Shown here piece by piece: positions 22,919-34,310 of a stretch of DNA of 64,000 nucleotides (the first letter of the stretch is position 1; each line of letters begins with the position of its first letter). The stretch comes from Hysterangium stoloniferum (Eukaryota > Basidiomycota > Agaricomycetes > Hysterangiales > Hysterangiaceae), in contig WHVD01000017.1 of NCBI GenBank assembly GCA_015178975.1, positions 620,001 through 684,000 on the forward strand. The letters run 5' to 3'. The notes beneath the pieces are model-generated. The model was not told the DNA's origin, ran no database searches, and was given only the letters and a program-made list of their open reading frames with translations. The position numbers and the translations under genes are program-made.

Positions 22919-24233
22919 TATAATGAAAATGGACAGGGTTTTATTTGTATGACTAAGCTACTGTAACGTACTATTTAGCTGAGCATATTCTACAAAAGTG
23001 CATGTGTTGTAAATTGTGAATTAATGCAAGATTATCAACAGCTTGCAACCTATGAATAGATTCTAACAGAAGGATCTTACAAATTGAGGGGGTTGGTGAG
23101 TGCCCTGGGTAGTTGAAATGATCATGATCTGCCTCCAGGTAACCATCACTAAGGCAAAGGGATCAGTGAAGGATTTGAAGGTAAAAGTATGTCAACTCAC
23201 TGAGACTCACTGCTCATGTGCATGGACATTGGTGCTTGTGTTCACAGATGGGAGGGAAAGGGCTTAGAAGAGGATTGCCACCCTGAACCTTGATATAGCC
23301 TAAATTGCATTAAGTGAGCTGCCACACCTGTAGAAGCACTTGGAATTGATGTGGCAAACTGCTCAAAACAGCCACCTCTTACTCACCCATGAATGAAATT
23401 CTTTAATTTCCACTTTCCCTGAGCCTTGTTCTTATTTGTCATGAAATTGTCCTTGACTTTGATCATTTGACAGTCAATGCATCATGTTAAATTACATACC
23501 ATTCATGCCTTGATCATTGGGTTTTCTTGTCAGCCTCCTTCACAGCTCCTTTTGGATGGGATAAAAGTGGTCCTACATTTGAGCTTGTACATTATCTGGT
23601 TTTATGTGTGAGAGATACCTGCCCACTCAATTATGCCAGCAAGTTCATTGTTTTACATATCTGAAACCATAAAGGGTTCTCATCTATGGCAGTTCCAGTT
23701 CTTGATGTGTGCTGTGTAATGGAGTGTTAAGTTCCAGATCTCTGGGTGGATATTCTGGTGGATATTCCAGACACTTCCCAGAAATATGTTTATGGAGTTC
23801 TGGGGATTAGTCTGGAGAGTATTGGAATATTACCAGAGTACATGATGGACTTGGCTTCAGCTTATGTGCTGCACCCTCATGCACTCACTCAGGTGTCCAT
23901 ATTTCAGGGGGCAGATATATACTGAAGTGTTTACGGATACTTGGAGTCCAGAGAGTTCTGGATGTCAAGTGTACAGAATGAACAAAGGAGTGGATTAATT
24001 AAGTTGAGATTAAAACTAAGGAGTAAGTACATGACTATGGAAGACTATATAGATGTTCCAATAATTGAATTACAAGTCTGGGAGTATAATAAGACCTATT
24101 TGGAACTGTTTCCAAACTAAGCATATAATAATGAGTCAGATAAATGAGGATACAAGGATGGGGACAGATCTGGGAATAAGGGCAAGAACAATAAACAATG
24201 AATGACCATCTGTCAACCAGCCAGTTACCAAAT
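22919..24233. other. CpG-depleted transposon debris with an LTR fragment
   Basis: No gene seen. From about 23,700 the text matches the LTR fragment at 33.4-34.3 kb, including the conserved 'ggacttggcttcagcttatg' box at about 23,848. No CpG dinucleotide is found from 23,101 to about 23,930. It abuts the 841-bp LTR that begins at 24234. Confidence 0.55.
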
Positions 24234-25074
24234 TGTTAGGACTGGAAAACCCACCAGGCTCCAGACCCCATTGTTATGGAGTGTGTGCGGAGCTTATTGG
24301 AGGGTTTCCAGAGAAACCTGCAGAAAGGCTGGTAGGACTTGGCTTCAGCTTATAGGCTGTGCCCTCGCGAGATCGTGTCATCCAATTTCAGACAGGTGGA
24401 CGGGAATCCTGGGGAGTCTGGGAGTGGTTGGTGGGTTGATGGGTTGGAGGTCGAGTGATAGATAGGTCAGATCCCACAGGCTCTGATGAGGTAAATAGCA
24501 GTGTGTTTCAAAGAGGAATAGAGTGTAAAATGTACTGAGATTACTGGGGGAAATTTAAGCTGATTTTCTGACTGGATTGTATGTACAACATCTGCCAGAC
24601 TATATAGACTGTGGAATGTATATCATACCAAATCCAGTAATAATGAAATCCAAACTAGTAATCATGAAATGAGATAGGTAAACACCAAATTTGGTGTTAG
24701 GAATAGAATGGAGCAGAGTGGAATCTGAAATGTGACAGGTCGTTTGACCATGATGGGAATGGGGTGGGAACAGAGTCTGAAATGTGACAGGTCATTTGAC
24801 CATAATGGAAATGGGGCTCAGTTAGAGAGCTGACGGGTTTCCAAGCAGGGTCTGGTGACTGATGCGTGGGACAGGGTTGGGATAGACAGGGATGACATGT
24901 GTGGGGTTTGGGTGGGTATTCTGGTGACTGGTACATGAGATAATGAAGGTCAGGCATGGACAGGTCTGATGTCTGGGTTCTGGCAGGTATTCCGGTAACT
25001 GATAACTGGTGTGTAAAGGGTGTGGGTGCATATAGGGTAGTGCCTGGAGTCTGGCAGGTTTTCCAGTTGTAACA
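24234..25074 (-). mobile_element. Gypsy-type LTR, 841 bp
   Basis: Begins TGTTAGGACTGGAAAACC and ends GGTTTTCCAGTTGTAACA, so TG...CA ends lie within a short inverted repeat. It contains the box 'ggacttggcttcagcttat', whose complement includes a TATA-like segment, so the element direction is minus. Part of the body recurs at 59.86-61.3 kb. No matching 5-bp flanks are seen; the right side runs straight into an inverted relative (25075-25520). Confidence 0.7.
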
Positions 25075-25520
25075 CCCCATCCTATATGCACCTGACTCTC
25101 TATACCAGGTCACAGTTATCTGGAAAACCTGCTGGGCTCTGGACCCCACCTTATAGGCACCTGACCTCTACCTTGTGCATCAGTCATTGGACAACCCACC
25201 AGGACCCACACTTGTCAAACCTACCTACGCCTGAACCCACGCACACCTAGCCTGTCTATGTCCAACTCTGTTTTCACACACAGTCACTGGACTCTGCCCA
25301 GACAACCTGTCAGCTCTCTAACTGAGCCCCGTTCCTGTTATGGTCAAATGACCTGTCATGTTTCAGACTCCACCCCCATTCCATTCTGTCTCTAACACCT
25401 AGTTTGGTGTTTACTCATCCTGATTTATGTTTACTTGTTTAGTCTTTCATTATTGCCAGATTTAGTATTGTCGGAATATCCACAGATATCTGATACTATC
25501 TGGAAATGGATCCTAACACT
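25075..25520 (+). mobile_element. Inverted partial copy of the same LTR family
   Basis: Reading the complement of 25075-25520 gives the same sequence order as 24540-25074 (for example 'tgacctgtcatgtttcagact' against 'ctgaaatgtgacaggtc', and 'acacctagtttggtgttta' against its complement). The two copies form a head-to-head palindrome of about 0.5 kb per arm. Confidence 0.65.
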
Positions 25521-26430
25521 ATAATGATCAAGTGTGTGTATTTCCAGGAAAGCCATGGGTTCTGGGCAGGTCAGAACATTAGCATAGAGAAGTGACCAGG
25601 GTTGACAGGAATGATCAAATGAAGGTTAGATTAAAGATGTATACAGAACAAACATAGGGAATCCAGCTGGAGTCCAGGTTGGGAAATGACCAAGGATACT
25701 TGGAGATGCTAGCTGGGAAAGGGCAGAGTCCAATGGGTTCCAGGTCATAAAGGAGGTGTCTAGTTGAGGGCAGAATACCAGAATGGGATTTGAGTTGAAG
25801 GGTACTTGAGGGATGAGGGTTGGGTTCCAGTGGATTCTGGATCTTGATACTAGTCTGGAAGATGGTTCAGAACCTGATATAATGTCAGGGAAATACTCCA
25901 TGGAGTCTCCAGGAACAGATCTTTACATGGAGTGAGACCACCTACTCTGCAAGGAAAATGCAAATAAACTTAGAGAAAAATATCCATAGTATCTGTGAGA
26001 TTTGATATTAACAGAACAAAGGAAATTGGGGAAATGGAACAAGAGAGCAAGAAAATGAATACAAGACAACAGACAGAGGATAAATACTCTGAGATGGCAA
26101 ATGATGTGGTAAAGTGATGCAAGGAATAATAGAATTCCATTGGAAGCTGGAATGTTCAGAAGCCCACAATATGACTTGTCAAGTGCAAACACAGCCACAT
26201 GGGAAGATGGAAGTCCAATGTGGAACAAAACATCTTATGATAACATAGTCAGACCCCAATGCTGTTACAAAGTTAAAATAGAAGGGTATCAGGACACAGA
26301 CTAGTGATCCTAGTGGACAAATAGACCACCACTCAGACTCAAACTCAAACTCAGATTGATTGCATAGTGGACAGAACCAAAGCCATGGATAAGGACTACT
26401 ATGGATAACATGTGGGTACTTACAGTGACT
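25521..26430. other. No gene seen
   Basis: CpG-poor sequence with short ORFs on the minus strand that show no recognised motif; probably old transposon sequence. Confidence 0.4.
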
Positions 26431-26628
26431 CAAAAAACCCTTCCAATGTTAGGTACTTCAGATGTATATCCTTGATAACTCAGAGGATAAAACTGCAAAA
26501 ATATAAAAAATATTTGTAAATATGCTCTATCATATCTAGATTGTTTAAATACAATGCCATTAAATAGCTCCAAATATGGAAATAATACAAATATTTATAT
26601 ACAGGAGACTCATTGGAAGGGTTTTTTG
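26431..26628. mobile_element. MITE copy 1, 198 bp
   Basis: Perfect 18-bp terminal inverted repeats: CAAAAAACCCTTCCAATG at 26431-26448 and its complement at 26611-26628. No coding capacity. A related copy lies at 27098-27300 in the same orientation. It sits directly upstream of the Tc1 transposase relic, so it may instead be a rearranged terminal region of that element. Confidence 0.7.
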
Positions 26629-26745
26629 GCTGGCAGCCTTGATGCCTATAAATGCTTATAGTCATGTGACCTTGTTGATTGTTCACCTCCAACTGGGTCC
26701 TATCAACAAAATCACATGATGTCACATGACCACATTGTGCTGGAG

Positions 26746-26753
26746 TATAAATA
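26746..26753 (+). promoter_or_regulatory. TATA box of the Tc1-like element
   Basis: TATAAATA 29 bp upstream of the ATG at 26775, in a short 5' leader. Position and sequence fit a core promoter for the transposase. Confidence 0.5.
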
Positions 26754-26774
26754 CATGGCCTTTAGCAACTAGCA

Positions 26775-27618
26775 ATGCACACTTTGTCTCTTGCCAGCCA
26801 GAATCATATCCTCTCACTGCTTGATGCTGGCCATACAGCTAGCCACATTGCACCTTTTACTGGCCATGGCATTGGCACAGTCTCTAGACTTCACTCCAAT
26901 CATCATTGTCATCTCTCTAAGTCCATTGGTGGTCATCCCTCAAGCTTTCCCTACCAATATTCACTATGCACAGCATCTCATCAGCTCTGGGAAGACTGAC
27001 ACTGCTGTTGATGTGGCCAAAACTCTTAGGAATGTCACCAACCAGTCCATCTATACCCAAACTGTGTGCAATTGTCTTAATATGGTTGGGAGTGCCTCAA
27101 TAACCCTTCTAATGTTTGGTACTTCAGATTTACATCCCTGATAACTCAGAGAATAAAAATGCAAAAATATCAAAAATATTTATGAATGTGCTCTATCATA
27201 TCTACTGTATATTATAGCAATACAGTGCCATTACATAAGCTCCAAATATGGAAATACTATAAATATTTATATATAGGAGACTCATTGGAAGGGATTTTTG
27301 TGAGGTTTGGAGAAGGATTTGTGATGTTATGGGGCTACATGTTGTGGGAAGGACCTGGGTATTCTTTCAAGATAGATGGGAGGATGGATGGGGACCTTTA
27401 TCTCAAGATTATGGAGGAGGATCTTCAAGCCAGCCTTAGCTATTATGGAAAATATGTGGGTGATGACATCTTTCAGCAAGATCATGACCTTGACCACACC
27501 TGCAAGAAGGCCCAGACTGTTTCAAGATAATGATTTCAATGTCCTCCCATGGCCAGCACAGTCTCCAGACCCCAACCCTATTGAACACTTGTGGGATCTA
27601 TTAAAAACTGAAAGCTGA
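26775..27618 (+). pseudogene. Tc1/mariner transposase relic
   Basis: The N-terminus from the ATG at 26775 has a Tc1-type helix-turn-helix (ILSLLDAGHTASHIAP, then GIGTVSRLHSNH). The C-terminal half after 27300 has VMLWGYMLWEG, YSFKIDGRMDGDLYL, the second catalytic Asp in DIFQQDHDLDHTCKKA, and VLPWPAQSPDPNPIEHLW with the third acidic residue. The middle, which should carry the first catalytic Asp, is missing, and MITE copy 2 (27098-27300) sits there. A +1 frame change separates TCKKAQT from QDNDFNVL, and the C-terminus runs into the LTR of a gypsy element at 27599. Inactive. Confidence 0.85.
27098..27300. mobile_element. MITE copy 2, 203 bp, inside the Tc1 transposase
   Basis: Homologous along its length to 26431-26628; TIRs are CAATAACCCTTCTAATG and the complement of CAAAAATCCCTTCCAATG. 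It interrupts the transposase reading frame in place of the segment with the first catalytic residue. Confidence 0.7.
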
Positions 27619-28341
27619 CTGATGTTGGTAGGCTGATGGGGACCAATTGGAAGGACTTGGCTTCAGCTTATGTGCTGTGCCCTTGCAATATATCCATCAT
27701 GTGTCCTTAAATTTCATACGGGTGAAGACTAGTCCTAACGAGTTCCTCTCAGTGAGCTGCCAATTGGAAATGAAGGATAAGTTGAGTGTCGGGCCAAGGG
27801 GTTGGGAACCGAGAGTGGGTGAGCACATGCAAAGGTGGATAGTAGGATACTTAGTATAAGACTTCTAGAGGTGTAAGAGGGTATTCTGAGTCAATATTCT
27901 GATTGCCTAGTAACTACAACTACAGCAGGTTCATATACAAATATTCAGTGTCTATAAAATACTAACTAGGAGAAGAGTGGAAAATGGTATTGACAAATAA
28001 GCTTGACTAGGAACGGGAAGGTTACAATTAGTTCAGAGGCCATGAAATAACCGAGAGCAGGATTACGAGAAAAGGAAATACTCTGAGGGTTACAAGTATA
28101 TATAGACATACATGAAACATAGAGTAGAACAGATCATCATAATAAAAAGGGATGTATCAGAGTTTAACCAGATAGTACAAGTATATTCTGATGGGGGCAT
28201 AAACAAAGTTTGATCACCACAAAAGCATAAGTCAGCGTCGGGAGTCCGACAGTTTCCGATGCAGTGACTTGAATGGTAACTTGAAACGTCGATAGGTGGC
28301 GATAACCTCGGGGACTGTTGGGTTGCAACCTGGTCATAACA
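27599..28341 (-). mobile_element. Chromovirus 3' LTR, about 743 bp
   Basis: Direct repeat of 32704-33412, starting at 'aactgaaagctgactgatg' and ending ...CCTGGTCATAACA at 28341. It contains the 'ggacttggcttcagcttatg' box. The left terminus is TATTAAAA rather than the TGTTAAGA of the other LTR, so the outer end may have mutated. It interrupts the end of the Tc1 transposase. Confidence 0.75.
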
Positions 28342-28514
28342 GTATTCCCCCATTTGGCCAAAATCCCAAGGAGGCTGAAAATCTAGATTCCATACATAAA
28401 ACCCTGTCGGGTACGGTTGGTGTGTCAAGACATCATGTGACTCGGTAAAAATTTACATATAAAAATTTGAGGGGTGCTGGCACTTGATTTTTCACTTCTC
28501 TTCCCTCAACCATC

Positions 28515-29512
28515 ATGACCATTGGCTCGGTGTTGAAACCATTCCTGGTTCGGTTGATGGTTGCTCCCATGTCGGTCCTGGGTGGGCCATCTAGTGCACA
28601 AGAATGTTGATGACTTCTTGAGGAGAAAAGGAAGGCACGTGAGGAGGAGGAGTGGAAGGAGAAGGAGGAGCTGGTGGCCATAGAGGCAGAGGAAAAGAAA
28701 CTGGCAGCAGAAGAGGCTGCGCACAAGCACTGGGATGCGGTGCTTGCAAAGAAGAAGCAGCAGGAGGCCGATCGGGTGTGAGAGGAGGTGGCAAAGAAGA
28801 AGTGAGAGGGGAAAGGTAAGTCAGTTCCCATTTCTTTTGCAAACTTTGCTGACTTTTTTTTTTTTTCAGTGCAAGGCCGTGATGCCTTTGGAGTCCGATG
28901 ATGAAGAAGAGGAGGATGAGGAGGATGTACCGGGGCCATCAAGCCCCAAGGTGGGTTTGGGTTCCTAACTTTAAAATCTTCTAATTTTTTTTTTGATTAT
29001 AGAAACAAAAACAGGCCCCCAAGGCAGGGCCTGAAAATGACCCAAAGTGCAACTGGTGCACTAAATGGGGTCAGACTTGCCATCCACGGGCAAGTGGTTG
29101 GGGCCACACCTGTCAAGAGTGTGCCAACCAAAAGCTCGGGTGCATATTTCCGGATGCTGATGGGAATGGGTCCTACCAAGAACGGCAGGCCAATGTGTTA
29201 GAGGAGCAAAACCACCTCATGTGCACCTATTTCTCGGAGATGACTCGGTTCCAATTCGAGACACTGTGACAACAAGGGCTCATGACTGAGCAATTGCAAT
29301 TATTGGGTGTCGGGTTGGACAAACAAACCAGCACGATTGAGTCGCTCGGGGAGCAACTTGAACAATATTTAGAAGTGTCGAGTTGCGATGGAGTTGGGCC
29401 TGGAGTTGGGGTAATGGAAAAGGTCGGTGAGGAGGCGTTGGTAACCGTCGGTGAGGGGGAAGGTTTGGAAGCCAGAGAAGAAGGGGAGGTTGTAGAGGAA
29501 ACCTTTAGGTAG
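28515..29512 (+). pseudogene. Coiled-coil and cysteine-cluster protein, antisense inside the chromovirus
   Basis: From the ATG at 28515 (MTIGSVLKPFLVRLM) the frame runs through a charged coiled coil (EEKRKAREEEEWKEKEELVA), an acidic stretch (LESDDEEEEDEEDVPGPSSP) and a cysteine cluster CNWC-x6-C-x9-C-x2-C-x6-C that could bind zinc. It ends in a Gly/Glu/Val-rich tail with a stop at 29510. Two short introns are visible, GTAAGT...CAG near 28816-28869 and GTGGGT...TAG near 28952-29003. It is broken by TGA at 28608, 28611, 28779, 28803 and 29267, several where CGA is expected, and by a phase mismatch at the first junction. It lies between integrase and 3' LTR on the opposite strand. Coiled coil plus cysteine cluster suggests DNA or RNA binding; family not recognised with certainty. 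It could be a captured gene or another element's ORF. Confidence 0.6.
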
Positions 29513-29598
29513 TAAAAATATAATGGTTTTAAAACAAACAAACATAGTGTGAAATCATAAGGCATAGTCAGGAAAGGTTGGGTACCACATGAGATGAC

Positions 29599-32500
29599 TT
29601 ATAGAGAATTTAGAGGACCAGGTTTATTTGGATAAGCTTGATGAAACCCTAAAACGATTTCTGATGCATTTCCAAGCTCTGTAGCTAGGATCCATGAAGT
29701 TTCTTTGTCTGTACCTTCATAGCCAGCCCATTTAACTAAATAAAGTAATTTGCATGAGCATCGGTGATTGTCAATTTTTGAATCTAGGATTCCTGATATC
29801 TCGAATTCGGGTTCTCCATCAATATTCACGGGTGGAGGTGGTGGTTGTATGTGATCGGTATATTGTTAGCAACACAAGGTTCTAACATAGATATGTGAAA
29901 TACTGGGTGCACTGCACACATGTTGTCAGGAAGCCGAAGTGTCCATGAAAGTGTGCCGGCTTGTGCTATAACTTCAAAAGGACCTAAATATTTTTCAGAG
30001 AGCTTCTTAAAGGGTCTAGTAGTTCAGAAAAACTCGGCTTTAATGAATACTCGGTCTCTGATCTTGAAATCAGGAGGTGGAAGTCAATTTTTATCTGCAG
30101 ACCATTGGTATCGTTCTTGGGCCATTGTGATAGTTTTACAAAGTTCTTGATGTAGCTTGTCAAGGTTTGTAATGAAGTCTTGAGCGTGGATGGATGTGAG
30201 ATGGCATTCCGGGTGGATTGTGATATTGGGGTTATAGCCTTTGTTTGTGAAGAAAGGCGAAATACCAGTAGTGGCGTTCGGTGCATTGTTATATGTGAAT
30301 TTGGCTAGCAGTAGTAGTGATTTCCAATTGTATTGTTGATAATTACAATGTACTGTTCCAAAGTTTGATTCATGCGTTCAGTTTGGCCATCACCTTCCGG
30401 TGATAGCCCAAAGTGAAATGTAATTCATGTCTAGTGCTTTTCCGAGTGACCTAAAGAAATGAGAGACAAACTCAGATCCACAATCGGATGTGATATGCGA
30501 TGGAACACCATGCTTGGAAAATACATGGGTGATAAATAATTTGGCTAACTGTACAGATGTTATTGTGTCATATGTTGGAATGAAAATACTTTGCTTTGTG
30601 AGCTGATCCACAACAACTAGGATTGCTGTGTGACCTTCGGATGCCGGTAGGTGCTCAATGAAATCCATAGAAATTGAGTTCCAAGGTTTTTCCAGTATCG
30701 GTAATTGTTTGAGTAGGCCATATGGTTTATGTCACTGTGATTTAGAGTGTAAACACATTGTACAAGATTTTCAATAGTGCTTAACAAAATCTGAGATGCT
30801 GGGCCATGTATATTCTCTTCTAATGAGCGAAAGTGTGAAGAGTAGTGGAAGTTCTAACCGTTCTATATACGAAGGATATCGACCGTTTAGGTACAACACT
30901 AAGATGTATTGACTGTCGAAGTCTAATACAGAATGAACGCATATTGACTACTTAGTTCAATACGGTAGAGGGAAGTAGCTATCTAGAATAAGGTAGAGAG
31001 CTAAAACGAATAAGTAGAATTGACTGTCAAGTGCGATTCTGAATGACTGCTCGAGAGTAACGTAGAGTACTAGAGAGTCAAATAATAGAGTAGCATGGAT
31101 GTGGTCCACACGAGTTGAGATAAGGATTGAGTTTTGACTGGTACAGTTCAAAACTCTAATAGAGTAGATAGCTAAAGCCCGTCTGTGACAGTCGAGACGA
31201 TACACCAATCACAACTTACAGGACACTAATGGGTGTCTGGGTAAGTCGTGGTTGCGGTGTAAAAAGTGTCTGAGTTCTAAACTACGGGTGCTAGAATACA
31301 TAAGTCTGGCGAGTATGTGCCCACAAGAGTTGATGTACTGCATACATAGGTCATCGAACTAGATATAGATGTGTAATAAAATAAAGAGAAAACGGAAATA
31401 ATAAAGGGAATATAGTAGGAGCTCATCCGGCTATATTTCCTGAGAGTATTTCACCATACCTCTCACAGAAAGGGTTTTATTGAGGCTGAAATGTCCTGAG
31501 ATCAGGTGATCATGCTTATGTTGTAAGATTCGCAGCCGAAGGGTGTTGGAATCCAGTACATATGTATATGCAGCTGTTAAGTCTAGTGAAATCTTGTGAG
31601 TCTAGTGACCATCGGGGTTGATCGGGGTCAGACAGGTTATCGAGGTGTGCTTTGGTGACTGGGTCTAATGGAATTGCCGATAGTATATCTTGATGTAACC
31701 TTTTGGTATCCATAAGGACAACACTTTGCAAGACTGGATGAATGAGATAAGTGGCTCAGATAGATGTGGACAGTTGCTCCGATGAAAACATAGGCTTGAA
31801 AGTATGCAGATTAACTGTGGCATAGTCGCTACTCCCCTCTTTAGGATAGACGTCCCATCGTCTAGTCATAGCATTGGGTTTTTCACCAAGGTGGCTGGGA
31901 CAGAAGTGGATTACCATATTGAAAGTGGAGAGGAATTCAGACCATTGGGCTTGCTAACAGGTGAGGAGTTTTGTGGTTGAAAAGTAAACCAAATTTTTGT
32001 GGTCAGTAATAACATCTATCAGGTGAGCTGAACCTTCCAAATAATGGCATCCCAATCGTGAAGCCAATTGGGATCTTCAGAGGTGAGGCCAGAGAATGCA
32101 GGTTCAAATTAGGCTGCTGTGGAATCCTTAAGGTACAAGAGTGCAAAGTTTTCCTTTCAGTCATCCATTGCAAAAGCAGCCGGGCGGTACCAAAAATTGA
32201 ATCAACATTGCATAAGAAATGTCAGCAATTTCTTTGGGTTTGAGCCGGTAAATGGATCAGGTTTGTTGACTTGGGTTTGCCCAGGTTCTTTTTCCTTGGC
32301 ATTGTTTTTAAGGAATTCATTAAGGGATCCTAGGGTACCTGAGAACAATTCCCATGTCTTGTCAGGATCGAAATCCGGTTTTTGTTTCACAGACTTCTTA
32401 GAACCACTAGCCTGAGGTATGGGTTGGTCACCATCCTCAGGTTCAGGTTCCGGAGCTGATTGATTGTTAACCTCTTCAGGTGCTTCAGGTTTGGTTGCTT

Positions 32501-32666
32501 CAGTAACTTCTTCAGCATTGCCGGTAATTTCCAAAAAATGGGATTCTTCGGAGGTTTCTGGTTGCGGGGTTCTCAGAGTAGCTCCAGCTGTATACAGGAA
32601 AGGAGACTTGAGAGTGGAAGATTCTGCTTCACCACTTGGCTTGGCATCTCTTTTTCTCAGAGGCAT
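29599..32666 (-). pseudogene. Ty3/gypsy chromovirus gag-pol, internally deleted
   Basis: Order on the minus strand: gag from the ATG at 32666 (MPLRKRDAKPSGEAES, then PDPFTGSNPKKLLTFLMQC and FALLYLKDSTAA) to about 32,030; an abrupt join to the RNase H region (IDVITDHKNLVYFSTTK, then FLSTFNMVIHFCPSHLGEKP); integrase zinc region (SCTMCLHSK); core with Asp in SMDFIEHLP, Asp in HITSDCGSEFVSHF and Glu in GDGQTERMNQTLEQ; then a chromodomain (LLYLVKWAGYEGTDKETSW) ending at 29599. Most of gag, protease and reverse transcriptase are absent. Multiple stops and frameshifts occur, and a solo LTR (30834-31467) splits the integrase. In this family the chromodomain steers integration to heterochromatin. Not functional. 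Confidence 0.85.
30834..31467. mobile_element. Solo LTR, 634 bp, 5-bp target duplication GAAAG
   Basis: Runs from TGTGAAGAG to CTCTCACA, flanked by GAAAG at 30829-30833 and 31468-31472. Removing it rejoins the integrase frame (GHFSLNKTLSVR to RREYTWPS). Unlike its host element it retains many CpG sites, so it inserted later. No internal coding sequence. Confidence 0.9.
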
Positions 32667-32703
32667 GATTAATGGAAAGTGTGAGTGTGAAATCAGAATA
32701 TAC

Positions 32704-33412
32704 TGTTAAGAACTGAAAGCTGACTGATGTTGGTAGGCTGATGGGGACCGATCAGAAGGACTTGGCTTCAGCTTATGTGCTGTGCCCTCACAATATATCC
32801 ATCATGTGTCCTTAAATTTCGGACAGGCAAAGACTAGTCCCAACGAGTTCCTCTCGGTGAGCTGCCAATTGGAAATGAAGGATAAGTTGAGTGTCGGGCC
32901 AAGGGGTCGGGAACCGAGAGTGGGTGAGCACATGTGAAGGTGGATAGTGGGATACTTAGTATAAGACTTCTAGAGGTGTAAGAGGGTATTCTGAGTCAAT
33001 ATTCTGATTGCCTAACTACAGCAGGTTCATATACAAATATTCAGCATCTATAAAATACTAACTAGGAGAAGAGTGGAAAATGGTATTGACAAATAAGCTT
33101 GACTAGGAACGGGAAGGTTACAATTAGTTCAGAGGCCATGAAATAACTGAGAGCAGGATTACGAGAAAAGGAAATACTCTGAGGGTTACAAGTATATATA
33201 GACATACATGAAACATAGAGTAGAACGGATCATCATAATAAAAAGGGATGTATCAGAGTTTAACTAGATAGTACAAGTATATTTTGACGGGGGCATAAAC
33301 AGAGTTTGATCACCACAAAAGCATATATCAGCGTTGGGAGTCCGACAGTTTCTGATGCAGTGACTTCAATGCTAACTTGAAACATCGATAGGTTGTGATA
33401 ACCTTGGGGACT
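32704..33412 (-). mobile_element. Chromovirus 5' LTR, truncated
   Basis: Direct repeat of 27599-28341 at high identity, beginning TGTTAAGAACTG. The outer end is lost near 33412, where it joins another LTR-family fragment. The gag ATG lies only about 40 bp downstream of it on the minus strand, as expected after a short leader. Confidence 0.75.
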
Positions 33413-34310
33413 GTCAGGGTGTTTTTGAGTCACTGTAGGGTTCTGAACCACATATTTGTTAAGTTCTGGAACACAAAGGATAAGTTCCAAGGAAGTCCCA
33501 CAGAGGTTTCCAGTAATTATTTCAAACACACTTTTCCAGGAATGTCCCACAGAGGTTTCCGGTAATTATTCCAAACACACTTTTCCAGGAATGTCCCACA
33601 GAGTCCCCAGGTAATAAGTCTGGGGAGTTTCCAGGGAGATTAGTACAAGGAATGTGGTATCAGAATAATTCCCAGAAGTGGTACTGCTGAGATGGACTTG
33701 GCTTCAGTTTATGTGCTGCGCCCTCATACACTCATTCGGGTGTCCATATTTCGAGCTGATGGAATGCATACAGGAAGATGTAGATTCCAGAGTTCCCGTG
33801 GGAGTTCTGGGAATTGAATGTGCAGACAGACAAGAGGACTAGAGACTGGATCAGGATGTATTCAGGGTGTAACTAGTTCAAGGGTGTAACTTGTTTGAGA
33901 TTGAAACTGGATTCTAAGTACATGAATATAGGAGACTTATATAGACTGTGAATGTAATAATACCAAATCCGGTATTAATGAGGGGCAGAACTATTAAACA
34001 TAAAATGAAACAAGTAAATACCAAACTAGGTATTAGGGATGGAATGGAATGGGAGTGGGATCTGAAACATGACAGGTCATTAGACCATAATGGGAATGGG
34101 GTTCTATGCTCTGTTAGAAGGGTTCCAGGAGTCTGGTGACAGGCACAGAGAGTCAGGTATAAACAGGTTGATTTGCAAGTCCAGCGGAGTCTGAGGACTG
34201 GTGCATGAGACACAGACAAATCATGACAGGTCATGGGACCATAAGGGGAGCAGGGTTCTATGCTCTGTTAGAGGGGTTCCGGGAGTCCAGTCGAGCCCCA
34301 TCTTCTAGAC
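33413..34310 (-). mobile_element. LTR-family fragment with internal duplications
   Basis: Shares the 'ggacttggcttcagtttatg' box (near 33,694) and flanking text with 23.7-24.2 kb. It contains a 49-bp tandem duplication at 33495-33543 and 33544-33592 and a spaced duplication near 34,069 and 34,226 around 'tctatgctctgttag'. No coding frame. Confidence 0.55.

Noticed and set aside
28433-28942. 169-codon minus-strand ORF rich in Ser, Phe and Ala
   Set aside because: It is the antisense shadow of the Glu/Lys-rich coiled-coil ORF on the plus strand.
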